The notes beneath the pieces were generated by a model. It was not told where the DNA came from. It saw nothing but the letters and a program-made list of their open reading frames with translations, and ran no database searches. Below, one piece after another: positions 26,572 to 35,440 of a stretch of DNA of 64,000 nt. Both the position numbers and the translations under genes were made by a program. Numbering within the stretch: position 1 is the first letter of the stretch; each line of letters opens with the position of its first letter. The DNA is from an uncultured Maribacter sp. Its GTDB lineage: Bacteria > Bacteroidota > Bacteroidia > Flavobacteriales > Flavobacteriaceae. The DNA is taken from the NCBI GenBank assembly GCA_947498505.1, contig CANMKG010000003.1, positions 496,001-560,000 of the forward strand, written 5' to 3'.

Positions 26572-29232
26572 TTAAAATGAATACCCAATTGTGAATAAAA
26601 CTCTTTTTGGATTTTGAACTACAGCGAAACCAAGTTGGTCCGTGTAATTGGGATCATTAATTTTAGCTTGAATAACTTCATCTAAACCACCACCCGTAAA
26701 TAGGTTTTGTGCATTTGCTCCGTCAAATAAATTTTTAACACGCAATGAAATTTTTAACTCATCATCACCAAGGGGGAATTTTAAATAAGCTCCTGCATTG
26801 TATACGGATAAACTTTGTTCGTCATAAACATTGGCCGCATCATAGTAAATACCCGTATAAGTAAAGCCTCCAAAGTTTAACCCCCAGTTGTTAGCATTAT
26901 AAGCTAAGTTTAGATTGTAGATAGTTTTTGGTTGAGCCCTTACTTGATTACCATTTAAATTAAGTGCTGTTGAACCTCCTTCGGTAACTAAATTTAATCC
27001 AAGAGGGTTACCATTATCGTTAATTGCGGTAACAGTGTCATCATCTAATGCTTCAATGAAATCATCATACTTCGATTGTTGTAACGTAACAGATCCACTT
27101 AATAATAAACCTTTAATTGCTTTAGGAGTATATGCTAGAGCAATTTCAGCACCGTTAATTTTGTATGAACCAGCAGGTCTGTCAATAAACCCTCCAACAT
27201 CATTATCAAATACTGTTGAAACACTATTATCTATATTAGTATTAAAGTAAGTAGCATCCAAAGTTAGGTCTCCTAATCCAGCGCGGTATCCAACTTCTAT
27301 ATTTTTTACTAGTTCGTTATCTAAAAATTCATCATCAACTTCGTCAACGGTTTGAAAGGTGAATGATCTATTAAAGTTAGCGTAAACGGCAGAGGTTTCT
27401 CCAACAAGGTAGTTTCCTCCAATGGAAAAAGAGTAATCTTCTAACTTAATTTCATTTTCTAGTTCCATTGCTGGGTCAAAGTCCACAGAAGATTCTCTAA
27501 TTTCTTCAGGATTATTATTAATGAATCCAGTTTGCCAGTCATAGCGAAAAGCAACATTTACACTCAACTTTTTATTAAAAATCATTTCATCTCCCACAAA
27601 TAATCCAGTGGCAGTTTCTTCTCTATGAGATGATGTATTTGAAATATATACAGTTTGGGGTAGTGTTGGGTCAGAAAAAGAACCGTTACCAAAACCAAAA
27701 CGAGTGGTGAAAGTTGGTCTAGGACTTACGTTAGAGCCGTAGAAATAATTAAAACCTAAACGATCTCTTTTGGCTTTACTATAATATAAACCTAATGTTA
27801 AATTGTGTTCAGATTTTTCACCATTTATTTCCTTACTAATTCTAGTTTCAGTAAGTATTTCGCGGTTTTGATTTAATGCATTGGCATTAAGCCTAAGTGT
27901 GTTAGTGTCTATATCAAATACGGTTTCAAGGTTTAAATCGTTAATATCTCGAAGAAAAAACCCATTATATTTAAGCTTTTCTGTCCAATACCAGTTATTT
28001 CCAAGGTGAAAAGTTGCATCAATACCAATGTTTCCTCCTTTTGCTATTTCTACGCTTTCTGCAGGATTCCATGTAAAGGGTCTGTTGTTGGCAGCATCGA
28101 TAGCTATTTCTGGGTTAAAAGCTCCTAATCTTACTCCCAAATTTTGGTTAAGAACTTCAGACCCTAGAGGGTTGTTGTAAAAAGTACTTCTTGTTGTCCA
28201 ACCCTCAGCAAGTTGATCGTTTTCCATATCCCAAACAGAACCAATTATATTTTGAAATCGGTTATCAAAATAACCAGCATAAACTCTAATTCTGGATTTA
28301 TCAGAAATAAGCCAATCAATATTGGCTCTTATTTGACCACCAGTATCTTTGTTAGCTTGCTCTTTAACACCAGAATCGTTAATAACGTAGCCACCAACAT
28401 TATACCTTAACTTATCGGAAATAGGACCATTAAAGTTTACATCAGCTCTATAATCTAAGTCACCATCAAATTGGTGGCCTTCGTCTGCTGTATTGTTATA
28501 TTTAGTAATGGAAAAAGAACCTTTATGCTCCGTACCACCAGTTCGTGAAATAATATTTAGGGCACCAGCGGCAGAAGATCTACCAAAAAGAGCTGCTGCC
28601 GCTCCACGAACAACCTCAATACGCTCTACGTTTGGGTCTAAACCAAAAAACTCTTGAACACCACCAGATTGACCGGCAATACCAGATACTGGAAGACCAT
28701 CAATTAATGTGGTTACAAAGTTTCCTCCAGGGAACCCGCGAATGTTAAAACCACCTTTTCTACCTTGAGACTCATCAATGGTAATACCAGGTGTATTCTG
28801 TAAGGCCTCAGAGAATGATTCAGGTTTTAATGTTTCTAATTCCTGAACACCAACGGTATTAACCGAGGTAGTAGTTTGAAGTTTTCTTACCGGTTTTCGC
28901 GTAGAAGAAATAACCACCTCATTTAATTGACTAAATGTTGGACTCAATTGAACATTTACTACCGGGTTTGTTCCAATTTTTCTTTGAACGTTTTCATAAC
29001 CAATATATGAGAAAATAAGAATTTGATCTTCAGAACCATTGATACTATACATTCCATCAATGTCAGTTACAACTCCATTTGATGTGTTTTTAACTTGTAC
29101 AGTAGCTCCTAGAACAGGTGCTCCATTTTCATCAGTTACTTTACCCGTTATTGTATTTTGGGCAAAAACCACCACTGAACTTAGCAAAAAGCTCAGCATA
29201 CAGATTAAATTTAAGACTTTGTTCGTTTTCAT
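26572..29232 (-). CDS. TonB-dependent outer-membrane receptor
   Basis: 886 residues. Order: signal peptide (LICMLSFLLSSVVVFAQ), CarboxypepD_reg-like domain (ITGKVTDENGAPVLGATVQV), plug with GFNIRGFPGGNFVTTLIDG and VVRGAAAALFGRSSAAGAL, and a 22-strand-type barrel ending in the terminal Phe of LFTIGYSF. It imports a ligand energised by TonB. No SusD partner follows, so a polysaccharide role is unlikely; the plug resembles siderophore/small-ligand receptors. Such receptors serve ligands too big or too scarce for porins, which suits a tetrapyrrole-sized substrate better than a small imide (inference). It faces a tandem operator at 29351-29379. Confidence 0.92.
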   Translation of the reverse strand: MKTNKVLNLICMLSFLLSSVVVFAQNTITGKVTDENGAPVLGATVQVKNTSNGVVTDIDGMYSINGSEDQILIFSYIGYENVQRKIGTNPVVNVQLSPTFSQLNEVVISSTRKPVRKLQTTTSVNTVGVQELETLKPESFSEALQNTPGITIDESQGRKGGFNIRGFPGGNFVTTLIDGLPVSGIAGQSGGVQEFFGLDPNVERIEVVRGAAAALFGRSSAAGALNIISRTGGTEHKGSFSITKYNNTADEGHQFDGDLDYRADVNFNGPISDKLRYNVGGYVINDSGVKEQANKDTGGQIRANIDWLISDKSRIRVYAGYFDNRFQNIIGSVWDMENDQLAEGWTTRSTFYNNPLGSEVLNQNLGVRLGAFNPEIAIDAANNRPFTWNPAESVEIAKGGNIGIDATFHLGNNWYWTEKLKYNGFFLRDINDLNLETVFDIDTNTLRLNANALNQNREILTETRISKEINGEKSEHNLTLGLYYSKAKRDRLGFNYFYGSNVSPRPTFTTRFGFGNGSFSDPTLPQTVYISNTSSHREETATGLFVGDEMIFNKKLSVNVAFRYDWQTGFINNNPEEIRESSVDFDPAMELENEIKLEDYSFSIGGNYLVGETSAVYANFNRSFTFQTVDEVDDEFLDNELVKNIEVGYRAGLGDLTLDATYFNTNIDNSVSTVFDNDVGGFIDRPAGSYKINGAEIALAYTPKAIKGLLLSGSVTLQQSKYDDFIEALDDDTVTAINDNGNPLGLNLVTEGGSTALNLNGNQVRAQPKTIYNLNLAYNANNWGLNFGGFTYTGIYYDAANVYDEQSLSVYNAGAYLKFPLGDDELKISLRVKNLFDGANAQNLFTGGGLDEVIQAKINDPNYTDQLGFAVVQNPKRVLFTIGYSF

Positions 29233-29350
29233 AAGAAGTATTATTTGTAGTTTAAATTAGTTGATTTTACCCATGTTTTCATATGTTTCAAGCGTTTTAA
29301 TCGTTTAAATTCTCACTAAAATGGGTTTAAATTCACTACCAATATAATAA

Positions 29351-29379
29351 TTAATTATGTTAATGGTTAATTAAATTAA
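29351..29379. promoter_or_regulatory. Operator, tandem-dyad type, for the TonB receptor gene
   Basis: TTAA-N5-TTAA-N3-TTAA-N5-TTAA, all four quarter-sites exact, centres 29357 and 29373. It lies 119 bp before the receptor ATG on the minus strand. Confidence 0.75.
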
Positions 29380-29593
29380 CTATTTTTTTAAAAAAAAGTT
29401 AATTTTTGTGTTTTCTGAGGGTTTTTTCGTAGCGTTCGGATGGTTCTATTGTATATATTTATAAATCAGTAATATATAATGTCTTTTCGGTTGTGTTTTA
29501 CTATATGTTAAATTAATATAATGAGAAAGCTTCTATTAATACTTTAATTAAAGAGTAAGGTGGGTTTATCAGTTTTATAAAATCAAAATATAG

Positions 29594-29622
29594 TTAATAA
29601 AGCTAATTATTAATTAAATTAA
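29594..29622. promoter_or_regulatory. Operator, tandem-dyad type, for the DUF1838 lipoprotein gene
   Basis: TTAA-N5-CTAA-N3-TTAA-N5-TTAA, centres 29600 and 29616. Outer arms AAATATAGTTAAT and complement are perfect. A -7-like TATATTTA begins at 29624, eight bases after the second centre, as in other tandem sites. The gene starts at 29682. Confidence 0.75.
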
Positions 29623-29681
29623 CTATATTTATGTTTTGAGATAAATAAGATTAGTAATTCTAAGAAAAGATTTAAATCGTT

Positions 29682-30566
29682 ATGAGAAACCTGAAACCTA
29701 TACTTATTATAATGTCGTTTTTTGTTTTTGCTGGTTGTAAGCAACAAAATTCTAATTCAACTGAAGAGAAAACTGAGGAAGTTTCAGAGGAAACTCATCC
29801 GTCGGCAAATAAGGCTTCATACCAGAAAGCTCCAGAAGCTTTGAAAACATGGATTAATGCTAGAGCAGGAACAGGAGCTCCAGTACATTGGATTGCAGAT
29901 GGGAGTGTTTACGAATATCCTTCAGGTAAAAAACTTTTTGGAATGATTGGTTTTGATAGCTCAACGATTATTTGGCCAGATAGCCCTGATGAAAAAATTA
30001 CACATCTTACTAGAAAAACGTTTGCTTATACTGACCCAGTTTCGGGAGAGGTAATTACTGAATACAATGGAAACGAAGTAAAGCCTATTGCGTATCCGTA
30101 TCAAATGATTACATATAAATTAAAGGACGATAATAGAATTTATGGGGATGTGGAACAGGGTGTTGGAGATAGAGTTCAAATTATAGAATCTAAGGAGGGA
30201 ATACCATATAGAAAAATGGGGAATACATATGTTTATAATGCTTCTGTGTTTTTAGATTTTCCATTACCCTCTGGGAAACAATATCAGGCATGGGAAAACT
30301 ATGATTTTTTTATACATCCAGAAGGAAGTGTAGAAGAGCCATATCAAATGAGTTGGCAACGTTATGGCCAATTACCTAGTTGGGCAGGTGGAGGTCCAGC
30401 CATAATACAGCTTTATTCGTGGCGTGTTGAAAGTCTTGATCAATTTCCATCTCAACTTTTAGATTGGGCAAAAAAAGATAAACCACAATGGTTAAATCCT
30501 CCAGCAAATGTTGAAGAAGTAAGAAAACTTCAAAAAGGAGAAGCTGGCGATGGATGGGGTAGATAA
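29682..30566 (+). CDS. DUF1838-like lipoprotein
   Basis: 294 residues. It begins with a lipoprotein signal (IIMSFFVFAGC, lipobox FAGC), then a low-complexity Ser/Glu linker, then a domain of about 240 residues with VHWIADGSVYEYPSGKKLFG, YTDPVSGEVI and MSWQRYGQLPSW. The pattern of a cofactor-like description of a carried ligand and W-rich C-terminal half matches the other two DUF1838-like proteins here (56040-56969, 58039-58947). Function unknown. It probably sits in the periplasm or outer membrane near the TonB receptor, from which it is transcribed divergently. Confidence 0.7.
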   Translation: MRNLKPILIIMSFFVFAGCKQQNSNSTEEKTEEVSEETHPSANKASYQKAPEALKTWINARAGTGAPVHWIADGSVYEYPSGKKLFGMIGFDSSTIIWPDSPDEKITHLTRKTFAYTDPVSGEVITEYNGNEVKPIAYPYQMITYKLKDDNRIYGDVEQGVGDRVQIIESKEGIPYRKMGNTYVYNASVFLDFPLPSGKQYQAWENYDFFIHPEGSVEEPYQMSWQRYGQLPSWAGGGPAIIQLYSWRVESLDQFPSQLLDWAKKDKPQWLNPPANVEEVRKLQKGEAGDGWGR

Positions 30567-30655
30567 CTTTTAAAGACGCTTCATGCACTTAAAAATTCAA
30601 ATTAGAATATTCTAAAAACAATTTTAGGTTAAAAAAGTGAAATTAAGGAAAAATC

Positions 30656-31684
30656 ATGGTAGAACAGCAGGAGATTAGAGGAGTTTATGAATCATGTATT
30701 GGGGTGCCTGACCTTATATCGGCAATTGCATTTTGGAATCAATTTGGTTATCGAATTGTGGATCAAGGAGAGCTATCCGCAAGTGAGGCTAAAAAACTTT
30801 ATAATGTAGATTCAAATGTTAAGTCAGTTCAATTACAACATTTAGATAGTGATCACAGCTTTATTCGATTAATGGAATGGGATAAGCCAGTAAATAAAGG
30901 TATTGGTTATACAACAAATTTGCGCCATAACGGAGGAAGGTGGTGCGTAATATTAACAAAAAGTGTGCTCAACATATTAAATCATGTGGAAGATGCTATT
31001 GCTAAAGGAGACTTATGGTCTTTTATTATGCCGCATTGGTTACAAGTCTATCAAATGGATAAGGGAAAACCATTCTTTGACAGGCCACTTGGAGTTAGAG
31101 AAGGAATTGCTTTGCATCCATATTGTAGATTGGCGATTTTTGAAAGGTACAATTATGAAAAGCCTACTTACGGTAATATAGATGAACATTCTTTTCTAAA
31201 ATCAAGTCAATTCACACACCATGGTATATTACTTCGTATGGACGATACTAGTTCATTGAGTTTTTATGATGATTGTCTTGGACTTTTAAGACAAAAAGAA
31301 CAAAATTTAGGAGGAAAACCTACTTGTTCTTCAGGAAATCAACAGACATTTAATCTTAGTAGCTCTGAGGTTTATAGTATTCATGATTTTGATGATCCAA
31401 GATCGTCATTAGACGTTAAAGGGCATTTATCTGGGCGGTTAAAAATTGTTCGAATGAGTACTTCTTCTGAGATGAAAGATGTTCATGACCTTTCTAGACC
31501 GGGTTCACTTGGGATGTCCCTTTTAACTTATCAAGTTAGAGATATTGAAGCTTACCGTAAAAAAGTAATTGAAGGAGGAGCTACAGAGGTTACTGAAATT
31601 TATGAAAATGAATTTAAAGAACCCAGTATTTCGTTTAAATCTCCAGATGGGTTGTCTTGGAACCTTGTTGGTAATTTAAAGTAA
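30656..31684 (+). CDS. VOC-superfamily protein, two-domain
   Basis: 342 residues, paralogue of the protein at 10931-12001: GVYESCIGVPDLISAIAFW opens the first module and SSQFTHHGILLRMDD the second, ending SFKSPDGLSWNLVGN. No signal peptide. A metal-dependent dioxygenase, isomerase or binding role is possible; conserved His pairs suggest a metal site. It follows the DUF1838 lipoprotein by 89 bp and probably shares its operator. Confidence 0.7.
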   Translation: MVEQQEIRGVYESCIGVPDLISAIAFWNQFGYRIVDQGELSASEAKKLYNVDSNVKSVQLQHLDSDHSFIRLMEWDKPVNKGIGYTTNLRHNGGRWCVILTKSVLNILNHVEDAIAKGDLWSFIMPHWLQVYQMDKGKPFFDRPLGVREGIALHPYCRLAIFERYNYEKPTYGNIDEHSFLKSSQFTHHGILLRMDDTSSLSFYDDCLGLLRQKEQNLGGKPTCSSGNQQTFNLSSSEVYSIHDFDDPRSSLDVKGHLSGRLKIVRMSTSSEMKDVHDLSRPGSLGMSLLTYQVRDIEAYRKKVIEGGATEVTEIYENEFKEPSISFKSPDGLSWNLVGNLK

Positions 31685-31745
31685 CATTATAGCATTGTTT
31701 TGATGTAGAGAGGAGTGTCTCACTTGCTATATGAAATATTCCTTT

Positions 31746-32585
31746 TTACGTTTCTTGCGAAAGAAAAGTGTGGATTACGCTTGAGCATTCCTTAGCTTTA
31801 TTGAAAAACATGAAAGCTCCTGCTGACGGTATTACCTTTCTTTGTGTATTTGGTAGTAATTCCAAAAGATTTTCCTGGTTAGAGACAAACTCATCCTCGT
31901 CTCCTTGAATCAGGAGTACTGGCATTTTTAAATTCTCCAAAGCTTGTTTTCTATCCCACTTTAAAACAGAATGATGCGCATCATAACTTCTAATTCGCGT
32001 CATTACGTTATTTAAATATGCCCTTATAATAGTGTTAGGGTCTGTTTTTGGAATGTATTTTACGTATCGTTGCCAAGCATCCATTAATGACCGTCCGCTT
32101 AAATCTATTTCTTGTTTTTTTTCTAAATCTAATTTTTTAGAAAAATCAGCTCTCTCTTCTTGTTTTTTAATTCCACTGGTTCCCGATAAAATTATTTTAT
32201 TAACCCTACCAGAATCTTTATAGCCAATATTCATAGCTACAAGTGCTCCGCCGTGATGCCCTAGTACATTATATTTTTTAATACCTAGATGATTTATTAC
32301 TGAAAGTGCTGTTTCAGTAAATTCTTCTACGCCGGGTTCATATTCTGGGTCATCAGACATACCGTGCCCTGGTAAATCAAATAGAACAATTTGATGTTCA
32401 TTCCCTAAATAAAAGCATAAATCAGCATATTCTTCAATGGACGAAGAAGATTGGTGAATACAAAGTAATGGAAACCCTTTTCCTGAAACTGCATAATGTA
32501 TCTGTCCCAATTTGGTTTGTATATAACCTCTTTTAAGATTTTTTTGAGCAGTTTTAAATAGTATTTTTTTTCTTTTTGAAGACAT
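31746..32585 (-). CDS. Alpha/beta-hydrolase-fold protein with His at the nucleophile position
   Basis: 279 residues with the fold's landmarks CIHQSSSSIEEY, FDLPGHGMSD and LLIQGDEDEFV (acid). The elbow is LGHHGGALVA: the nucleophile position, residue 111, is His rather than Ser. The usual C-terminal catalytic His also looks replaced, since GAFMFF stands where G-H-F is expected. The HQSS and GHH combination recalls an uncharacterised clade with LHQSPSSS and GHHTG. It is probably not an ordinary esterase. It is divergent from aceE, with a tandem operator in between. Confidence 0.75.
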   Translation of the reverse strand: MSSKRKKILFKTAQKNLKRGYIQTKLGQIHYAVSGKGFPLLCIHQSSSSIEEYADLCFYLGNEHQIVLFDLPGHGMSDDPEYEPGVEEFTETALSVINHLGIKKYNVLGHHGGALVAMNIGYKDSGRVNKIILSGTSGIKKQEERADFSKKLDLEKKQEIDLSGRSLMDAWQRYVKYIPKTDPNTIIRAYLNNVMTRIRSYDAHHSVLKWDRKQALENLKMPVLLIQGDEDEFVSNQENLLELLPNTQRKVIPSAGAFMFFNKAKECSSVIHTFLSQET

Positions 32586-32650
32586 ATCTTATAGGTTTTA
32601 AGTGCTTTACATTTAAAAAACATTTCATAAATATAACATCTTTAATTTAG

Positions 32651-32679
32651 TTAATTTAATTAATGATTAACTTTATTAA
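32651..32679. promoter_or_regulatory. Operator, tandem-dyad type, for the pyruvate dehydrogenase genes
   Basis: TTAA-N5-TTAA-N3-TTAA-N5-TTAA, all quarter-sites exact, centres 32657 and 32673. It sits between the alpha/beta gene (minus) and aceE (plus). A perfect -7 element follows at 32681. Confidence 0.8.
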
Positions 32680-32680
32680 T

Positions 32681-32688
32681 TATTTTTG
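32681..32688 (+). promoter_or_regulatory. Promoter -7 element of aceE (TATTTTTG)
   Basis: Exact TAnnTTTG match, eight bases after the centre of the second dyad and abutting it. Expected start near 32694, leader about 35 nt. Confidence 0.6.
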
Positions 32689-32728
32689 TTACCTTTATAC
32701 TGTATTTAATATACTCAATGGTTAAACT

Positions 32729-35404
32729 ATGAATCAAATAACTACAGCAAACGATTTGGAATGGCAACAAGAGGTAGATGAATGGGTAGCTTCGCTAGAT
32801 GAGGTTATTCAGGATTTAGGAGATGAGCAAGCAGCTAAGCTTATTCGTCGTTTAAGAGCTTTTGCTATAAAAAAAGGAGTGAAATTGGCAGGAGAAGCCC
32901 TTAACTCTCCATATATAAATACTATAAATGTAAAACACCAACCACCATATCCTGGAGATACAGTTTTAGAAACGAAAATTGAAAACATCAACCGTTGGAA
33001 TGCTATGGCCATGGTACTTCAGGGGTATGATAGTGGAGCAGGAGTAGGAGGTCATATTGCCACTTACGGATCTGCGGCAAGTATGTATGAGGTTGGTTTA
33101 AATCATTTTTTTAAAAAGAAAACCGAAGATTACGGAGGCGATTTAGTGTCGTTTCAACCTCATGCAGCTCCAGGTGTTTATGCAAGAGCTTTATTAGAAG
33201 GTAGGTTAACGGAGGATAATCTTAAAAACTTTAGAAGAGAACTTCAACCTGAAGGTGGTTTGCCATCGTATCCGCATCCTAGACGAATGCCATCTTTTTG
33301 GGAAATACCAGCAGCTTCTATGGGATTAATTGGAGTAAGTGCTATTTATCAGGCGCGTTTTCAAAAATATCTTGAGAACAGAGGACTTAAAGAAAAAAAA
33401 GGAGGTAAAATCTGGACATTTGTTGGAGATGGAGAAATGGATGAGCCAGAAACTCTAGGAACTTTAAATATTGCGGTAAGAGAACAATTAGACAATTTAG
33501 TATTGGTTGTGAATTGTAATTTGCAACGATTGGATGGTCCGGTACGTGGTAACGGAAAGGTAATTCAAGAATTAGAACGTAGCTTTTTAGGAGCCGGATG
33601 GAATGTTACTAAAGTAATTTGGGGTAGCGAGTGGGATGCTTTATTGGAAAGAGATAATAAAGGAATCCTAGTTGACCGTATGAACAAGGCTCTTGATGGA
33701 GACTATCAAATGTATTCAGTACTTCCGGGTGATGAAGTTCGTCAACATTGGGTTAAAGATAACCCAGAACTGGAAGAGTTAATGCAATCCTTATCTGATG
33801 AAGAAATAAGAACAATTAGACGAGGAGGGCACGACTACAAAAAAATATATGCAGCTTTTGACAAAGCTGCAAAACCCAATGGAAAGCCTAGTGTTATTCT
33901 TATGAAAACACTAAAAGGTTATGGAATGGGTAGTGGTGGTGAAGGTAAAAATACCACACACCAAAAAAAGAGTATGACCGCGGAAGAGCGCATTGAGGCT
34001 GCTGCTAGATTTGGTATTCCAATGAGCAATGAAGATGCTGCTGCCGCCAAGTTTTATATTCCTCCTGCTGATAGTCCAGAAATCAAATATCTCAAAGAAA
34101 AGAGAGAGGTGTTAGGCGGATATTTACCAGAAAGAACAGATGAAAGTATCGCCATAAAAACTCCTGGAGATGATTTATTTGGAGAATTTTATGAAGGTAC
34201 TGGTGAACGTGAGGTATCCACTACTATGGTTTTGGTTAGAATTATTACCAAGTTAATACGCCACGATGACATTAAAGAATATATAGTTCCTATTATTCCT
34301 GATGAGGCCAGAACTTTTGGTTTGGATGGACTTTTCCGCTACGCAGGTATTTATCAACCTAAAGGGCAATTATATAAGCCGGTAGACGCAGGAAGCGTAT
34401 CCTATTATAGAGAAAGTGTTGATGGTCAAATTTTACAAGAAGGAATATGTGAAGCCGGAGCAATAGCATCTTTTATGGCAGCTGGTTCAGCATATGCAAT
34501 GCACGGATTGCCAATGATTCCGTTTTACGTTTTTTATTCCATTTTCGGATTTCAACGTGTTGGAGACATGATTTGGGCATGTGGAGATATGCTATGTAAA
34601 GGATTTTTAATTGGGGGAACTTCTGGGAGAACCACCTTAAACGGAGAAGGGGTTCAACATCAAGATGGGCATTCACATATGTTATCGAGTGTTGTGCCTA
34701 ATATGAAGAGTTATGATCCATCATTTGCTTATGAATTAGCAATAATTATTAAAGATGGAATCTATAGAATGTATGAGTTACAAGAAAAAATATTTTACTA
34801 CGTAACTGTTACTAATGAAAACTATACAATGCCTGTTATGCCAAAAGGAGTAGAAGAAGGTATTGTAAAAGGGATGTATAGATATGAAAAATCCAAAAAG
34901 AAAATAAAGTCAAAGCGAAAAGCGCACTTAATGGGAAGTGGATCCATAATGACTCAGGTTTTGGAAGCTAAGGAGTTGTTGGAAGCAATGGATATTTCAA
35001 CAGATATATGGAGTGTAACGAGCTATACAGAATTGCAGCGTGATGCTTTAAATGCAGAAAGAGATGAGTTACTTTCTGAAGATGGTAAAAAAGCCAAACC
35101 ATATGTTCAACAGCTTACAGAGAATGAAACAGGTGTATTTGTTTCAGTATCAGATTACATGAAATCATGGGGAATGGGTATTTCAAAATGGATGCCACAA
35201 GCCTATCATGTATTGGGAACAGATGGATACGGATTAAGTGAATCTAGGACAGATTTAAGAGATTATTTTGAGATAAGTCCTAAATACATTGCTTTGGCAG
35301 CATTACAGTTGCTTCGTAAAGAAGGAGTTTTGCAGGCAAAAGAAGTGAAAGATTTTATCAAAGCACAAAACATTAATAGTGCTAAAATTAATCCAGCTTT
35401 ATAA
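32729..35404 (+). CDS. aceE: Pyruvate dehydrogenase E1, homodimeric AceE type
   Basis: 891 residues, the length of the single-chain E1 of gammaproteobacteria rather than the split E1-alpha/beta usual in flavobacteria. Markers: VGGHIATYGSAASMYEVG, the thiamine-diphosphate motif GDGEMDEPET followed by VVNCNLQRLDGP, and STGRTTLNGEGVQHQDGHS-like SGRTTLNGEGVQHQDGHS in the C-terminal part. It decarboxylates pyruvate (2-oxobutyrate is a weaker substrate in relatives) and acetylates E2. It is followed 36 bp later by aceF. The island operator indicates that it is induced with the pathway rather than serving central metabolism. Confidence 0.93.
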   Translation: MNQITTANDLEWQQEVDEWVASLDEVIQDLGDEQAAKLIRRLRAFAIKKGVKLAGEALNSPYINTINVKHQPPYPGDTVLETKIENINRWNAMAMVLQGYDSGAGVGGHIATYGSAASMYEVGLNHFFKKKTEDYGGDLVSFQPHAAPGVYARALLEGRLTEDNLKNFRRELQPEGGLPSYPHPRRMPSFWEIPAASMGLIGVSAIYQARFQKYLENRGLKEKKGGKIWTFVGDGEMDEPETLGTLNIAVREQLDNLVLVVNCNLQRLDGPVRGNGKVIQELERSFLGAGWNVTKVIWGSEWDALLERDNKGILVDRMNKALDGDYQMYSVLPGDEVRQHWVKDNPELEELMQSLSDEEIRTIRRGGHDYKKIYAAFDKAAKPNGKPSVILMKTLKGYGMGSGGEGKNTTHQKKSMTAEERIEAAARFGIPMSNEDAAAAKFYIPPADSPEIKYLKEKREVLGGYLPERTDESIAIKTPGDDLFGEFYEGTGEREVSTTMVLVRIITKLIRHDDIKEYIVPIIPDEARTFGLDGLFRYAGIYQPKGQLYKPVDAGSVSYYRESVDGQILQEGICEAGAIASFMAAGSAYAMHGLPMIPFYVFYSIFGFQRVGDMIWACGDMLCKGFLIGGTSGRTTLNGEGVQHQDGHSHMLSSVVPNMKSYDPSFAYELAIIIKDGIYRMYELQEKIFYYVTVTNENYTMPVMPKGVEEGIVKGMYRYEKSKKKIKSKRKAHLMGSGSIMTQVLEAKELLEAMDISTDIWSVTSYTELQRDALNAERDELLSEDGKKAKPYVQQLTENETGVFVSVSDYMKSWGMGISKWMPQAYHVLGTDGYGLSESRTDLRDYFEISPKYIALAALQLLRKEGVLQAKEVKDFIKAQNINSAKINPAL

Positions 35405-35440
35405 AAATATAACAAATTATACATTCATAATTCCAGTAAG

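Larger units (their letters stand above)
29233..29681. other. Intergenic control region between divergent TonB receptor and DUF1838 genes
   Basis: 449 bp, very AT-rich, with no credible coding frame. It contains two tandem operators, one toward each gene, separated by about 215 bp. I see no other clear structure; no perfect TAnnTTTG was found on the receptor side. Confidence 0.7.

Noticed and set aside
26572-29232. TonB receptor as part of a polysaccharide utilisation locus
   Set aside because: No SusD-like lipoprotein, glycoside hydrolase or polysaccharide lyase in the window; the two deacetylase-fold genes are cytoplasmic PuuE types.
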